Positions 1-8,783 of a stretch of DNA of 64,000 nt are shown here, piece by piece (the first letter of the stretch is position 1; the number at the start of each line of letters is the position of its first letter). The DNA is taken from positions 1 to 64,000 of the forward strand of contig JAQGMR010000066.1 of the NCBI GenBank assembly GCA_028292265.1, written 5' to 3'. The notes under the pieces are model-generated. The model was not told where the DNA came from. It saw only the letters and a program-made list of their open reading frames with translations, and did not search any database. Position numbers and translations under genes: made by a program. This DNA is from Herminiimonas sp. GTDB taxonomy: Bacteria; Pseudomonadota; Gammaproteobacteria; Burkholderiales; Burkholderiaceae_D.

Positions 1-327
1 GCCGTTTGATGGCCAACAGGTCGAACCGGCGCCGAAAGAACCCGCGAATGTCCGAGGCAGAAGAGCCCGTCAAAGCAATTGGGAGTCGGCGCGCAAATAG
101 CCCATCACGGTCTCGCATTCAAAAAATGAATGCGGTTGTATGAGACCGGATATACGTGTGCAGTCGTACCTTAAAGCCATACCAACGACATGTTTGCAAA
201 CGAGGTGGGGTCCATATACGGAAGTTCGGGTTCCCGTAGCGCACGCCCGGTTTAGAGCGCGGAGCCAGTCGTTGAAGGCCCGAACGTCACCGTTGAGAGG
301 GTGACTCAGTTGTTGAATGAGCTTCCG
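1..327. other. Non-coding stretch inside the island
   Basis: No convincing coding frame is seen on either strand. The only structure noticed is a hairpin at 108-148: an 8-bp perfect inner stem (114-121 with 127-134) with an A5 loop, capped outside by a 6-bp stem (108-113 with 143-148) and an 8-nt bulge on one side. The stretch lies downstream of the leftward helicase remnant, so the hairpin could act as a terminator, but no T tract follows it. Confidence 0.4.
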
Positions 328-1751
328 CTAGCGGCCCGCGGCGGGCGTTAGCAAAGGCGTCGACGAGCAAACCACGACTCGCCTTGCGCCTCGCGTGAGA
401 GCCACGTAGAGGTGTTGCGCAGTCATGCGCTCGGGCTCAAGAATGACCACGACGTCAGCCTCCAGCCCTTTCAGAAGAAGCGTGCTTCCAACGGCGCGCC
501 GGCCCAGCGGTCGACCCAGATGGCGGTTTCGCTCGCGGGTCTGCATCGCCGCGCCAATGAACCCACCTTCGCCTCCGGCTGTTCTCAGCGCTGAGATACA
601 GCAGTGCAGCACTTCGGGGCGGTAGACACGCGCACCGCCTTGGTCCGCGAGGGACAGGAGGAGGTTAATCGAGGTCGTGTAGTTGGGAGTCGCCATGAAC
701 GTCACTGCTGCGACTTCTGCAGGCGTCGCGGGCATGCGGGCTCGGCCGCCTCGTATCGTTTCCACCCGCGCGAGTAAGTTGGCAGTCCCCACCTCGGTCA
801 TCAGTGAAGTGGCGAACTCGGCAAGCAGTCGCAGCGCGTTGGGACTCGCTAAGTCGAACGGCGGGCGAAATTCAGCAGGTCCCTCAGGTCGACCGCCTCG
901 ACGGAGGTGGCGCCCGGCGTCTGCATTGTGAGTTGATGGCGACCGTTGACATTCATAGAGTCGCCAATCACTAGAACGCGGCCATCTCGGTTCGGCGCCT
1001 CCGTCCGGGCGGCCACCAATCGCTGCTGCACTTCCATGCATTGGGTCAGTCGAACCCACTGGACGCCCTCTGGCGCTTCACGCAGGTCAACAGGCTGACC
1101 CGCCTGCAATGATGTTCGGGCTTGAAGTACCCAAGCACCTAGCGCATCCATGCCTGCCAGCTGCCATCGCCAAAGGGTCTGCAGCGCGCCGATGGGCGGG
1201 AACTCAGCCTGAGCCTCACGCTCCCAGTGGACCAGTGGATCGCGGAAGCCGAATATCGCCTGCATCGGGTCCCCAAGAATGCAAGTGGGCAGAGTCTGCG
1301 CGATGGAACAGACGATGGCATGCTGCGCGGTATTGCAGTCCTGATACTCGTCCACCAGCAAGCGCGAATAAGATGAGGCTATGGGGTCACAGATGTGACC
1401 TGCCTGTAGGAGTCCCTGCACGGCGACTCGGATGGCTGGGTAGTCGGCGTTCGGGTTGGCCAGATCGAGAACGCGCGCGTTGAGGCCCGCGCGGAGTGGA
1501 AATTTTGCTGCTAACCGCATCGCGAAACCATCGATAGTTGACACTCTGTACGCTGAGTTCGGGACGCCGCCACGCCTGAGCCTGGCGCGTAGCGCAGTGA
1601 CTCCAGCGTTGGTATGCGTCAGCACCAAGATTGGCTTGATGCCGGTGTGTTGACTCAGCGCGTCCGCGATGAGCTGGGTTTTGCCGCATCCAGCTGGGGC
1701 GGTAACTGAACCCAGGCGCGCCTGAAAAATGTCGATTTCAGGCGGGGGCAC
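328..1751 (-). pseudogene. UvrD-like helicase of a Gabija system (GajB-like), frameshifted
   Basis: This is a superfamily 1 helicase of about 475 codons, close to the usual GajB length, split across two frames. The upstream part has the Walker A motif TAPAGCGKT near its start, the DEYQDC Walker B motif and the GDPMQAIFGF motif. The downstream part carries the C-terminal helicase motifs, including GLEADVVVILEP and the final YVALTRGARR. The reading frame changes by one base near 860-880. The likely start is a GTG at 1751 that overlaps the end of the preceding nuclease gene by 14 nt, which indicates one operon. In Gabija the GajB partner senses nucleotide depletion or DNA ends and activates GajA; that role is family knowledge. 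A sequencing error could also explain the shift. Confidence 0.7.
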
Positions 1752-3350
1752 TCGTCCACCCCCAGAGTTGGTTCGTAATTCCGATGAAGCCCGGCTCTGC
1801 ATTCGCAAGGTGGGGGCGGACGACGTCCTTGGCGATTTCCTGGAAACCTGTCACTGACTTGAACCAGCCGTTCTTGTTGTTGCGAGCGGCAAGGCCGAGC
1901 AATGCTCGACTCGCAGGAGTGTAGCCGCCATTCAGCCATTCGGCCTCTATCGCATCCAAGGTGACTTGTCCGTTTGACTTCGACTTGATGTGCTCGGCGA
2001 TGAGCTCGCGGCCGACCATCTCGTCTGCCTTATTCAGCAGCGCGTGCACCGCGTCATTGCTTGAACTGCGGAATAGCTCGTCCTTGAGGGCTAAGCCGGG
2101 CCGCCATGTGATGTATTGACCGCCAGCCGCTACGAATCTCTCGATAAGTCCTACTGTCAAAACAGGCTTGTCCGCATCTACGAAGACAAGGACGCGATAG
2201 CCTAACTTGAGGAACGCCTCTCCTCGTGTGAAGCATTGGTCGGGGCTTCCTCCGCCTGCGTCCACATACGAGCCTCCGTTGGCCAGGAAAGATGTCGCGC
2301 CCAAGTGCACCCACCACTGGTCCATACCACGAGCGAATCCGACCTCGCTGGCGCCTTCGCCGACGATGACGGACTTAGACAGGAAAGCTTCAGCGGCCTT
2401 ACGCAAGGTCCCTTGGATGCCGTCGTCAGTACCGGCGCATGTGGCGTGTGGATGCCCAAACGCTGGCGCACGACGAAAAGCTGGTTGCCAGCCAGTTCCC
2501 TGAGCGTTACCGGTGAATGGGTTGTCATAAAGACCTGCAGCGGCTGGGTCGCGTCCTTCGCTCCAAGCGAGTCGAGCAGGCGCATGAGCCGATGCGGCTC
2601 AAGTCCGTACTCGACTTCGTCTGCCAGGGCGACGGTGGCGGCCGCCGCGGCGGCCCTTTGCAACCCCGCGACAAGGAGCCGCCCCGAACCGATGCCCAGC
2701 GACCGCAAAGGAATGCCGGTCTCGCTGTGGAGCGAGATAGCACCGTCGCCAATCGACACCGAGTGTGCATCAAGTAGCGCCTGAGCGCTCGCACCGATGG
2801 CTACGCCCAGGGCGGTAGCTGTCTCGGTGACCACTTGCAGGGTCTGTGCGAGTTGAGGGCCAGCTTGCGCACCGAAGGTGGCCCGGGCGGCGCGTGCCGC
2901 GCCGGCAAGCTCCGAGCCGAGGTTCGCGCGCTCTTCCGTAAGACGGTTCAACACCGAGCCCCTAGCCCAAGAAAGGTTCGTGTTCGCGTAGGTGCCGATT
3001 CGAGCTGGTGTCAGGAGGTTGCGGTCCTTCCAGGCCAAAGACCGTTCCAGTTGCTGGTGGGCGGCTCGGTCAGAATCGAGCGTCCAACTCGGCTCGAGGT
3101 CGGCTTTGACGTCGAGCTTCAGCGTCAGAACTATTTCTAATCCTGCGCGCGGCTCGTCTTCAAGCAGCCCTGTGCCGAGGTCAAATCCGCGAAGGAACTC
3201 TCCGTAGGTGTCGATGTTTTTCAGCGCGTCAGGTAGTGCGCCGAGCGTGACCGCAATCACGATGGTCCGGGTTACGTCCAGGCCGAAACGTCGCCCGCGG
3301 CGCCCAAGCCCTTCAATCCGAACCAATACAAGGCCTAAAATGCTTAGCAA
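1738..3350 (-). pseudogene. OLD-family ATPase/TOPRIM nuclease (GajA-like), truncated and frameshifted
   Basis: The first segment (from about 3340 down to about 2430) has the ABC-type signature LGIGSGRLL, the Walker B region VALADEVEYGLEPHR and the switch histidine MTTHSP. These are features of OLD ATPases. The second segment, in another frame, holds the TOPRIM domain with VGEGASE and the metal-binding LVFVDAD. The two frames join near 2430, where one base is gained or lost. The N-terminal part with the P-loop (Walker A) is missing. Homology seems to begin only around 3260-3300, and the DNA beyond belongs to an unrelated rightward gene. The pairing with the helicase downstream is the arrangement of Gabija (gajA-gajB). 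Without Walker A and with two broken frames it is very unlikely to be active. Confidence 0.7.
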
Positions 3351-4395
3351 AAACGCAGTACCAGCCCTCGATGTGATGGATCTCCGTGACGAGGTCGAGG
3401 ATTACCGCCTGGACGATGTCCTGCCATCGAATCCCAGATTCGCCGCACTGCTGGAAACTCATGCAGCACCCCGCGTCATGGTTACGGCAACATGCCGCTA
3501 CCTTGACGCGTTGTTCACGGAAGAGTGGCTCAGTTCTACACTGCTGGTCGTGCGGGTTTCGTCGTCGGAGTATCGGCGTCTGGCCGCGTTGGGAGGCTGT
3601 GATCCCGGGCTGTTTTTTGACTACAGGGACCCGTATCAGCTGTACCTTGACTGGGACAGCATCTGCGTGCCGGCCGGCCTTCTCTCGAAGCGGCTCATCA
3701 ACGGGCTCGATGGGAAGCCCACGGCAACGGCTTGCATCGCAGGGGGGCGCCTGCTGATAGGATCGTTCTGCCTCAGCGACTTTACTGTTGATACCCTGCT
3801 TGGCAGCTCGCGCGCCGATCGCGTTCCCGTTTTCAAACAGCCAATGTCCGGCAAACGGCGCACGCTGGCTCCAGGCGCGACGATACGGGCCCCTATCGGC
3901 TGCGAAGGCAGGAAATGCCGCGCGCTTGATGTGGTGGCCGCGCCCGACGTTTGTCCGAAGGTGGCACGTGACATTACCCGCCTGCCTCTCGAAAAAGGCG
4001 GTGCGGCCGCGGCTGACCTCGCCCGCGCTTTTTTGCCGGTTGCCCAGTTGGTCGCGAGGGGCCGTGCCGCCATGATTATTAGCCACGGCGGCGTCGCGTT
4101 TCCTGGTCTCATACCGGTAGAACAAAAGCCTATCCCCATATTGTTCCTGTCCGTGCCGAACGCAATGCAGGAAGAGATTGAAGCCTGGCACCAGTTTTAT
4201 TGGAAGCAGGTCCAGGAGGATTTTTATGGCTTCAAAAGGGCAATGCAGGACTATCCGGTCCCTGCATTGGCATCGATGTACCGGAGTTACCACATCGACC
4301 CCTATCCGGTTTGCGGCATCGAACATTTCCATACGATGTTTGTCGTGGTCAGGTGCGGGCGCCACGTATCCATCGAGCTCTTCAATCGCGGATAA
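3340..4395 (+). CDS. Unknown protein, 351 aa
   Basis: I do not recognise this protein. Codons favour G or C in the third position and the frame is open throughout, so it looks like a real gene. The start chosen is the ATG at 3340, preceded by a weak AAGG site; an in-frame upstream ATG at 3208 would place 44 arginine-rich residues over the truncated nuclease gene and is less likely. There is no signal peptide or membrane segment. The protein has about ten cysteines, including the pairs GCEGRKC and APDVC in the middle. A C-terminal stretch contains the repeated aromatic/His pattern YRSYHIDPYP and IEHFHTMF. It is transcribed away from the nuclease remnant and its 5' end marks the point where that gene is cut off, so it arrived with, or caused, the break. 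Confidence 0.6.
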   Translation: MLSKNAVPALDVMDLRDEVEDYRLDDVLPSNPRFAALLETHAAPRVMVTATCRYLDALFTEEWLSSTLLVVRVSSSEYRRLAALGGCDPGLFFDYRDPYQLYLDWDSICVPAGLLSKRLINGLDGKPTATACIAGGRLLIGSFCLSDFTVDTLLGSSRADRVPVFKQPMSGKRRTLAPGATIRAPIGCEGRKCRALDVVAAPDVCPKVARDITRLPLEKGGAAAADLARAFLPVAQLVARGRAAMIISHGGVAFPGLIPVEQKPIPILFLSVPNAMQEEIEAWHQFYWKQVQEDFYGFKRAMQDYPVPALASMYRSYHIDPYPVCGIEHFHTMFVVVRCGRHVSIELFNRG

Positions 4396-4532
4396 GGCAA
4401 CGCGGCCGCGCACCCCTCGTCTCAGTTTGGCGGACGCGCCTTACTGCAGGATGGAAAAATGTTTAGCGCCCCAAGATCGAGGGCCCACACCGTGGGCTCT
4501 TATCTATTGGTATTCATTGGCCAGGCAACGCG

Positions 4533-5046
4533 TTGAACAGTAACCAGGCCGTGCAAACCTTGCGGCGACCTATGCCCCGCCTCGATAACGGTAATCCCTC
4601 TCCACTAAGCGCGCGCAGTGGCTCGCGCGCCCTGTGTGTCAGTCCCTCTGACGTCGATGACCTCGTTGAAGAAGCATTCGACCGGTCCGGAAGATTACAT
4701 GTAGCCTGCGTGACGGCCGAGTCCCTCGCCATCATGACCTGGCCCATTAATGACGAGTCTAACGCGCTGCTGTATGCCGCCTACAACGCGTCGGACATCC
4801 CCCAGTACCGCTCACAGGCGAGCCGCTCCTTCGCGGACGAACGGGACGATGCGCCGCTTGGCGAGGAGAGCGCTATGATCTGTATCGGACTGGACGGAGA
4901 ACAGGCGTACCGCATGAGGTTCTGCGCCTTAATGACGACTGCGCGCAGGATGACGTCGACGATGATATCGGGGAATAGGCCGCGGCCAGAGATCGTGTCG
5001 CCAAGGAGCTTTCGGCCACGCTGGAATCCCTGCAACGTGGGACTTA
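4533..5046 (+). pseudogene. Decayed unknown gene
   Basis: Coding-like sequence runs in one frame from an ATG at 4533 to about 4905 (for example SPSDVDDLVEEAFDRSGRLH). It then continues more plausibly in the frame one base earlier, as LRLNDDCAQDDVDDDIGE, a TAG stop at 4976-4978, and then AAARDRVAKELSATLESLQ to a TAA at 5044-5046. A single-base shift plus one nonsense change (for instance CAG to TAG) would explain this. No family was recognised. The original frame does stay open to 5357, but its residues after 4925 are an unlikely mix rich in Arg and Pro. The gene follows the intact unknown gene in the same direction. Confidence 0.35.
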
Positions 5047-5560
5047 AGGGCGATACGGTCATGATGCCGAGGCGGGGCGGCGCCCCGCGTCTCCCTGAGT
5101 CGTGCGCGGGAATTCCACCGTTGTGCGCGACGCTTCCAGCCAAAATGCGAGGGGACGTCGAGGCGCGCATTCGAAGTGACCTGCATGCAACGTATCTGAA
5201 AGACGCAAATGGGCTGCTACGCCATGGTTACCTGCCGCTGAGCTCAGAGAGCGGTGAGTTCGTCCAAAGTCGCTGGCGCAGAGCGGAACATTCAGAACTG
5301 ATTTCGCGACTTTCGACGCGGTCCGAAGGTTCATACCCGCCTTGCACCGCACTATGATTGCGCTGAGTTCTATCGGCCCGGGTTGGTACGCCAACCACCA
5401 GCAACCCCGTCTGGGCTTGGAGGAGAAAGACCCGGCGCTGAATCTACGCATCGCCGTGAGCTAACACGCCTGAAACGACTTTGCGATCGACTGGTTCGAC
5501 CCTGGCCGGTATATCGACGCGACGCGCCAACCGGCGCGCCGCGGGCTTCGCCGCGAATAA
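5047..5560 (+). pseudogene. Coding fragments interrupted by stops
   Basis: The same frame that ends the preceding remnant shows further protein-like stretches between stop codons. One runs from about 5240 to 5464 and includes LHRTMIALSSIGPGWYANH and ends LNLRIAVS. Another runs from about 5477 to 5559 and includes FAIDWFDPGRYIDATRQPAR. A second frame is open over 5150-5350. The pattern suggests one or two old accessory genes broken by nonsense changes and shifts. I cannot identify the family. The remnant lies directly downstream of, and convergent with, the integrase gene. Confidence 0.3.
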
Positions 5561-5575
5561 GGCGTGGACCGTCAC

Positions 5576-6910
5576 CTATTCGTCTGCCGACGGCTCCTTG
5601 AACTCTTGGCTGACCGCAGCGGCGGCGGCCGCGCGCCGGCTCAGTGCAAGCAGTTTCTCAAGGCGCTCGCTTTCCGTGTTGCCCAGGCGCCGTGCCACGG
5701 CGGCCAAGGTGTCCAGCGCCTCGGCCTCGTACAGCAACTCGTCGCCGCCATCGGAAAGCGCATTGTCAGCGTCTTCTTGCCGCCGTGCGCTGAGATACGC
5801 CTCGACCACCTTGGCCGGCATGCCCATGGCCTGGCTCAGTTCATTGGTCCGCTCGACGCGCCGCGCCGGCTCCAAGGACTCGAGCTGCGGCAGGAACCGG
5901 ATATTACGCGCGTGCGTGTAAATCTTCATGGAAGTCGGACTGTGATGGCCGACGAGCGACATGATGCGCGAATCGTCCAGGTCGGAATTTTCGACCAGGC
6001 TCGAGATGAATTCATGGCGTCCCGAGTGCGCACGCAGCTTCGTTGGCAGCAGCGCCGCTTTCTTCATGTCGCGCAATGTGCCGGAATAGGCAAAGGGGCG
6101 CAGCTCGCCGTCGCGTCCGGCGACCGGAAATATCCATTCGCTGGGCCCCAGCGTGTCGAGCTGGTTGATCGCGACGTCTTCCAGCTGCGCCGTCAAGAGT
6201 CCCATGGCGTCCTTGTTGAGCGGCACCGTGCGCGGCTCGCGCTTGTACTTGGTGTCCTCAAAAATGACGTTTTGCTTCGCGAGGTGCAGCCACTCCCAGC
6301 GCGCGTTGGCCCATTCGCCCGGCCGCGCGCCGGTTTCGCGTACCAGCAGGACCAGGCGGGCCGCGGCGCGGAAGCGGTACTTGGGGTGGCCTAGCGCCGT
6401 CATCAGGGCGCCCTGGTGCCCGGCCGGCATGCGCGTGGCCTTGGGGCGCGCGCTTGGGCGCTTGACGCCGATGCACACGTTCGCAGCAACCACCGATTTG
6501 GCACGACAAAAATTCAGCACCGACGACAGGGCCGCGACCGCCAGACGGGTGGTGTTGGCGGCCTGTCCCGCCTTGGTTTGCCGGGTGATGTAGGCGTCCA
6601 CGTCGTCGGCAGTGAGCGTCTTGACCTTGCGCCGTCCGAGCCATTGCAGGAGCGGCTTTATGTGCGACTCTTCCGACGTCTTGCTGTTCGGTCGCTTTTC
6701 CAGATAGGCGCGCGACGCCTGATACAGGCTCCAGGCATCGTCGAGCGTGACGCCACCGGCACGGCGCGACGACTGTCCCGCCTTGTCGCCCTCATAGGCA
6801 GCCTGCGCCGCCTCGGCGTGGGCGCGCGTGGCAAAGACTTCGTTGACGGCCAGGCCCGTACGCCGGATCTGCAGCCGGTAGCGCCCGGACGGTAGTGCGT
6901 GGGTGCCCAT
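5576..6910 (-). CDS. Tyrosine recombinase (phage-type integrase)
   Basis: This 444-residue site-specific recombinase would integrate and excise the island. The N-terminal part (from MGTHALPSG) is an arm-binding domain, followed by a SAM-like core-binding domain at about 75-165. The catalytic domain shows the first Arg in GARPGEWANARW, the HxxR box as HSGRHEF, the GHH motif and the nucleophile Tyr in MKIYTHA. The full catalytic set is therefore present. The start chosen is the ATG at 6910, preceded by GGGGG; an upstream in-frame ATG at 6979 has no such site. About 110 bp separate the start from the tRNA-Phe fragment, the usual position for an integrase next to its attachment site. A C-terminal extension of about 70 residues is Ala/Glu/Arg-rich. 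Confidence 0.9.
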   Translation of the reverse strand: MGTHALPSGRYRLQIRRTGLAVNEVFATRAHAEAAQAAYEGDKAGQSSRRAGGVTLDDAWSLYQASRAYLEKRPNSKTSEESHIKPLLQWLGRRKVKTLTADDVDAYITRQTKAGQAANTTRLAVAALSSVLNFCRAKSVVAANVCIGVKRPSARPKATRMPAGHQGALMTALGHPKYRFRAAARLVLLVRETGARPGEWANARWEWLHLAKQNVIFEDTKYKREPRTVPLNKDAMGLLTAQLEDVAINQLDTLGPSEWIFPVAGRDGELRPFAYSGTLRDMKKAALLPTKLRAHSGRHEFISSLVENSDLDDSRIMSLVGHHSPTSMKIYTHARNIRFLPQLESLEPARRVERTNELSQAMGMPAKVVEAYLSARRQEDADNALSDGGDELLYEAEALDTLAAVARRLGNTESERLEKLLALSRRAAAAAAVSQEFKEPSADE

Positions 6911-6984
6911 GAAGCCCCCTGAGCGGATGGTCGGCGGCGAGGTCGCCGTGGCGTGTGCAATCGTGTGCAATCGCAACACCCATT

Positions 6985-7022
6985 CTAGCTCGTAAGGAGC
7001 TAGCTGGCATCCATTTCAATGG
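6985..7022. other. Inverted repeats between integrase and attachment site
   Basis: A 7-bp perfect inverted repeat (CTAGCTC at 6985-6991 and GAGCTAG at 6997-7003, 5-nt loop) is followed by a shorter one, TCCA at 7010-7013 with TGGA at 7020-7023. They sit in the leader of the integrase gene and next to the tRNA fragment. They could be arm or excisionase sites, or a control element of the integrase promoter. This is inference from position. Confidence 0.35.
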
Positions 7023-7068
7023 ATTGAAAATCCTTGTGTCGGTGGTTCGATTCCGCCCCGGGCCACCA
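7021..7068 (+). repeat. 3' fragment of tRNA-Phe, island attachment site
   Basis: The 48 bases match the 3' part of a bacterial tRNA-Phe(GAA): anticodon loop TTGAAAA, 3' anticodon strand, variable loop, the T arm GGTGGTTCGATTCCGCC, the 3' acceptor strand and an encoded CCA end. The 5' half is absent. The bases before the loop cannot pair to restore the anticodon stem, and no D arm or 5' acceptor strand is found upstream. This is what integration into the 3' end of a tRNA gene leaves at the far junction. The intact tRNA-Phe copy should lie at the other island end, left of this window. Confidence 0.8.
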
Positions 7069-7073
7069 AATTA

Positions 7074-7111
7074 AAACTCTTCGCATTCTGTCGACTGCGA
7101 AGAGTTTTTCT
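7074..7111. terminator. Bidirectional Rho-independent terminator
   Basis: An 11-bp perfect stem (7075-7085 with 7096-7106) carries a 10-nt loop, A residues on the left and a T run on the right. It would have ended the tRNA-Phe transcript. Read leftward it also has a TTTTAATTT tail and can end transcripts arriving from the dehydrogenase gene at 7177. Confidence 0.85.
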
Positions 7112-7176
7112 CATTTCAGACCTATACATTTCCCTACGGCTGGCAAGCCATCCATGACTTGCCACCGCCCGCGTCA

Positions 7177-8178
7177 TTAGCGCGCTTTTTTCGCTACCAC
7201 TGGCCAGACCGATTCATTGACCATAGCCTTCGGCTGATTGCCCGAGGCGACGTTCACCAGATTGTCGACTGCCAGCGCAATCATGGCGCGACGCGTTTCG
7301 ACGGTTGCGCTACCGACATGCGGCTGCAGGATCACGTTCGGCAGGTCGATCAAGGCGCTGGCAGTGTCCAGCGGTTCTTTAACCATCACGTCCAAACCTG
7401 CGCCGGCAATCTGCCCACTGCGCAGCGCATGGATCAGTGCCGCTTCGTCGACCACTGCACCGCGTGCCGTGTTCATGAAAAATGCGGTTGGCTTCATGAG
7501 CGAGAACTCCCGGGCGCCGATTGAGGCCGTGGTTTCCGGGCCGAGCGGAATGTGGACGCTGACATAGTCGGATTGCGAGAACAACGCGTCCCGCTCGAGG
7601 TAGCTTGCCAGCCCGCTACGCTCGGCCTCCGCATCGGGGCGGCGGTTATGGTAGACGACGTTCATGTCAAAGGCGCGGGCCCGTTTGGCGACCATCCGGC
7701 CGATACGGCCCATGCCTAGCAACCCAAAGGTTTTGCCGGCCAGATCGGACGCGAGCGGCGCCGGCCCTTTGAGCCATGCGCCACTCCTGACGAACCGATC
7801 GTTGTCCACCAGCTTGCGGCCAAGGCACAAAGCCATGCCGATGGTCAGGTCGGCAACGGCAGCATCAAGCACGCCCGGCGTGTTGCATACCAGTACGCCT
7901 GCCCGGGTAGCGGCGGGAACGTCAATATTGTCGTAACCCACCGCGAAATTGGACACCACCTGCAGCTGTGGCAAGGCAGCGAACAGTGACTCCTGTACGG
8001 GGGTACGCATAGTACACAGCAGCGCAATGGCTCGTGCACGCACCTCCTCAGGCACTGCTTCCTCGATGCGCTGCCCAGCCGGCACAGAATAAATTTCGAG
8101 ATGCTGGCTAATGGCCTGCTGCAAGTCGTCCGGAACAGGGGCGGAAACAATTGCGACACGGCGTGTGGTATTAGACAT
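7177..8178 (-). CDS. D-isomer-specific 2-hydroxyacid dehydrogenase
   Basis: This 333-residue cytosolic NAD(P)-dependent oxidoreductase belongs to the glyoxylate/hydroxypyruvate reductase group and reduces 2-oxo acids to D-2-hydroxy acids. The substrate-binding N-terminal domain includes SNFAVGYDNIDV. The Rossmann motif GLLGMGRIGR lies near 153-162. The three catalytic residues are visible: Arg in NTARGAVVD, Glu in VKEPLD and His in LQPHVGSA. The start ATG follows AAAGGA. It is the last gene of the leftward dioxygenase run, 118 bp after the ferredoxin gene. Its role with the dioxygenase is not clear; it could reduce a 2-oxo acid made in side-chain breakdown. Confidence 0.85.
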   Translation of the reverse strand: MSNTTRRVAIVSAPVPDDLQQAISQHLEIYSVPAGQRIEEAVPEEVRARAIALLCTMRTPVQESLFAALPQLQVVSNFAVGYDNIDVPAATRAGVLVCNTPGVLDAAVADLTIGMALCLGRKLVDNDRFVRSGAWLKGPAPLASDLAGKTFGLLGMGRIGRMVAKRARAFDMNVVYHNRRPDAEAERSGLASYLERDALFSQSDYVSVHIPLGPETTASIGAREFSLMKPTAFFMNTARGAVVDEAALIHALRSGQIAGAGLDVMVKEPLDTASALIDLPNVILQPHVGSATVETRRAMIALAVDNLVNVASGNQPKAMVNESVWPVVAKKAR

Positions 8179-8296
8179 TTTTTTCCTTTAACGAAAGCAT
8201 TCAATCTCTGGCCATCAAAGCGTCAATGGCAGGGGGTTTTACCAAGATGTACGCCGGGGCGAACAAGATAAAGCTCAGTGTCCCTGGTCGGGCACC

Positions 8297-8623
8297 TTAA
8301 AACGCCAGCTGCTCGGACGGGATCTGAACCCGGATTCCGTCCAGGCGTTCTGACATGACGATCTGGCAAGCGAGGCGACTGGTCGCACTGCCCTCCGGCA
8401 CGGCCTCGAGAAGCGCGGTTTCGCTCAGCTTTGACGGCTGCAAAAGGGCATACCATTCCGGGTCCACCCGCACGTGGCACGTGCCGCAGATAGCGCCGCC
8501 GCCACATTCGGCGATGATGCCGGGGATGTCCTCGTCACGCGCACCTTCCATCAAACTCAATCCAGCCGCGACTTCGACACTGTGCTCCTCACCTCGGGGT
8601 GTTACAAAGACTGCTCGGGGCAT
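8297..8623 (-). CDS. [2Fe-2S] ferredoxin, adrenodoxin/putidaredoxin type
   Basis: This 108-residue electron carrier has four cluster cysteines at 40, 46, 49 and 86 in the pattern C-x5-C-x2-C...C (AECGGGAICGTCHV and RLACQI), typical of vertebrate-type plant-fold ferredoxins serving oxygenases. The start ATG is preceded by AAGGAG. It lies 160 bp after the dioxygenase beta subunit on the same strand, so it most likely feeds electrons to the Rieske centre of the alpha subunit. No ferredoxin reductase gene is near, so the reductase must be shared with other systems. Confidence 0.9.
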   Translation of the reverse strand: MPRAVFVTPRGEEHSVEVAAGLSLMEGARDEDIPGIIAECGGGAICGTCHVRVDPEWYALLQPSKLSETALLEAVPEGSATSRLACQIVMSERLDGIRVQIPSEQLAF

Positions 8624-8783
8624 TGCTTTTTCTCCTTGCGTTGTTCCACTTCTCTATAGACGCGGACGTCTTGTCGCCTTGCATAGACTCGGGCGCGCCC
8701 TTACTTTTCGATGGCTTAGCGCCAGCGTTGCAATGCCGCTCGATTGTCCTGTCCCTTGCGTCCGCCGTGCTCATTGCCGGATG

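Noticed and set aside
3313..4413. Leftward frame of 366 codons that could continue the nuclease gene upstream
   Set aside because: It has no P-loop or other ATPase motif and is the shadow of the rightward unknown gene.
7019..7068. Functional tRNA-Phe gene
   Set aside because: The D arm, 5' acceptor strand and 5' anticodon strand are missing.
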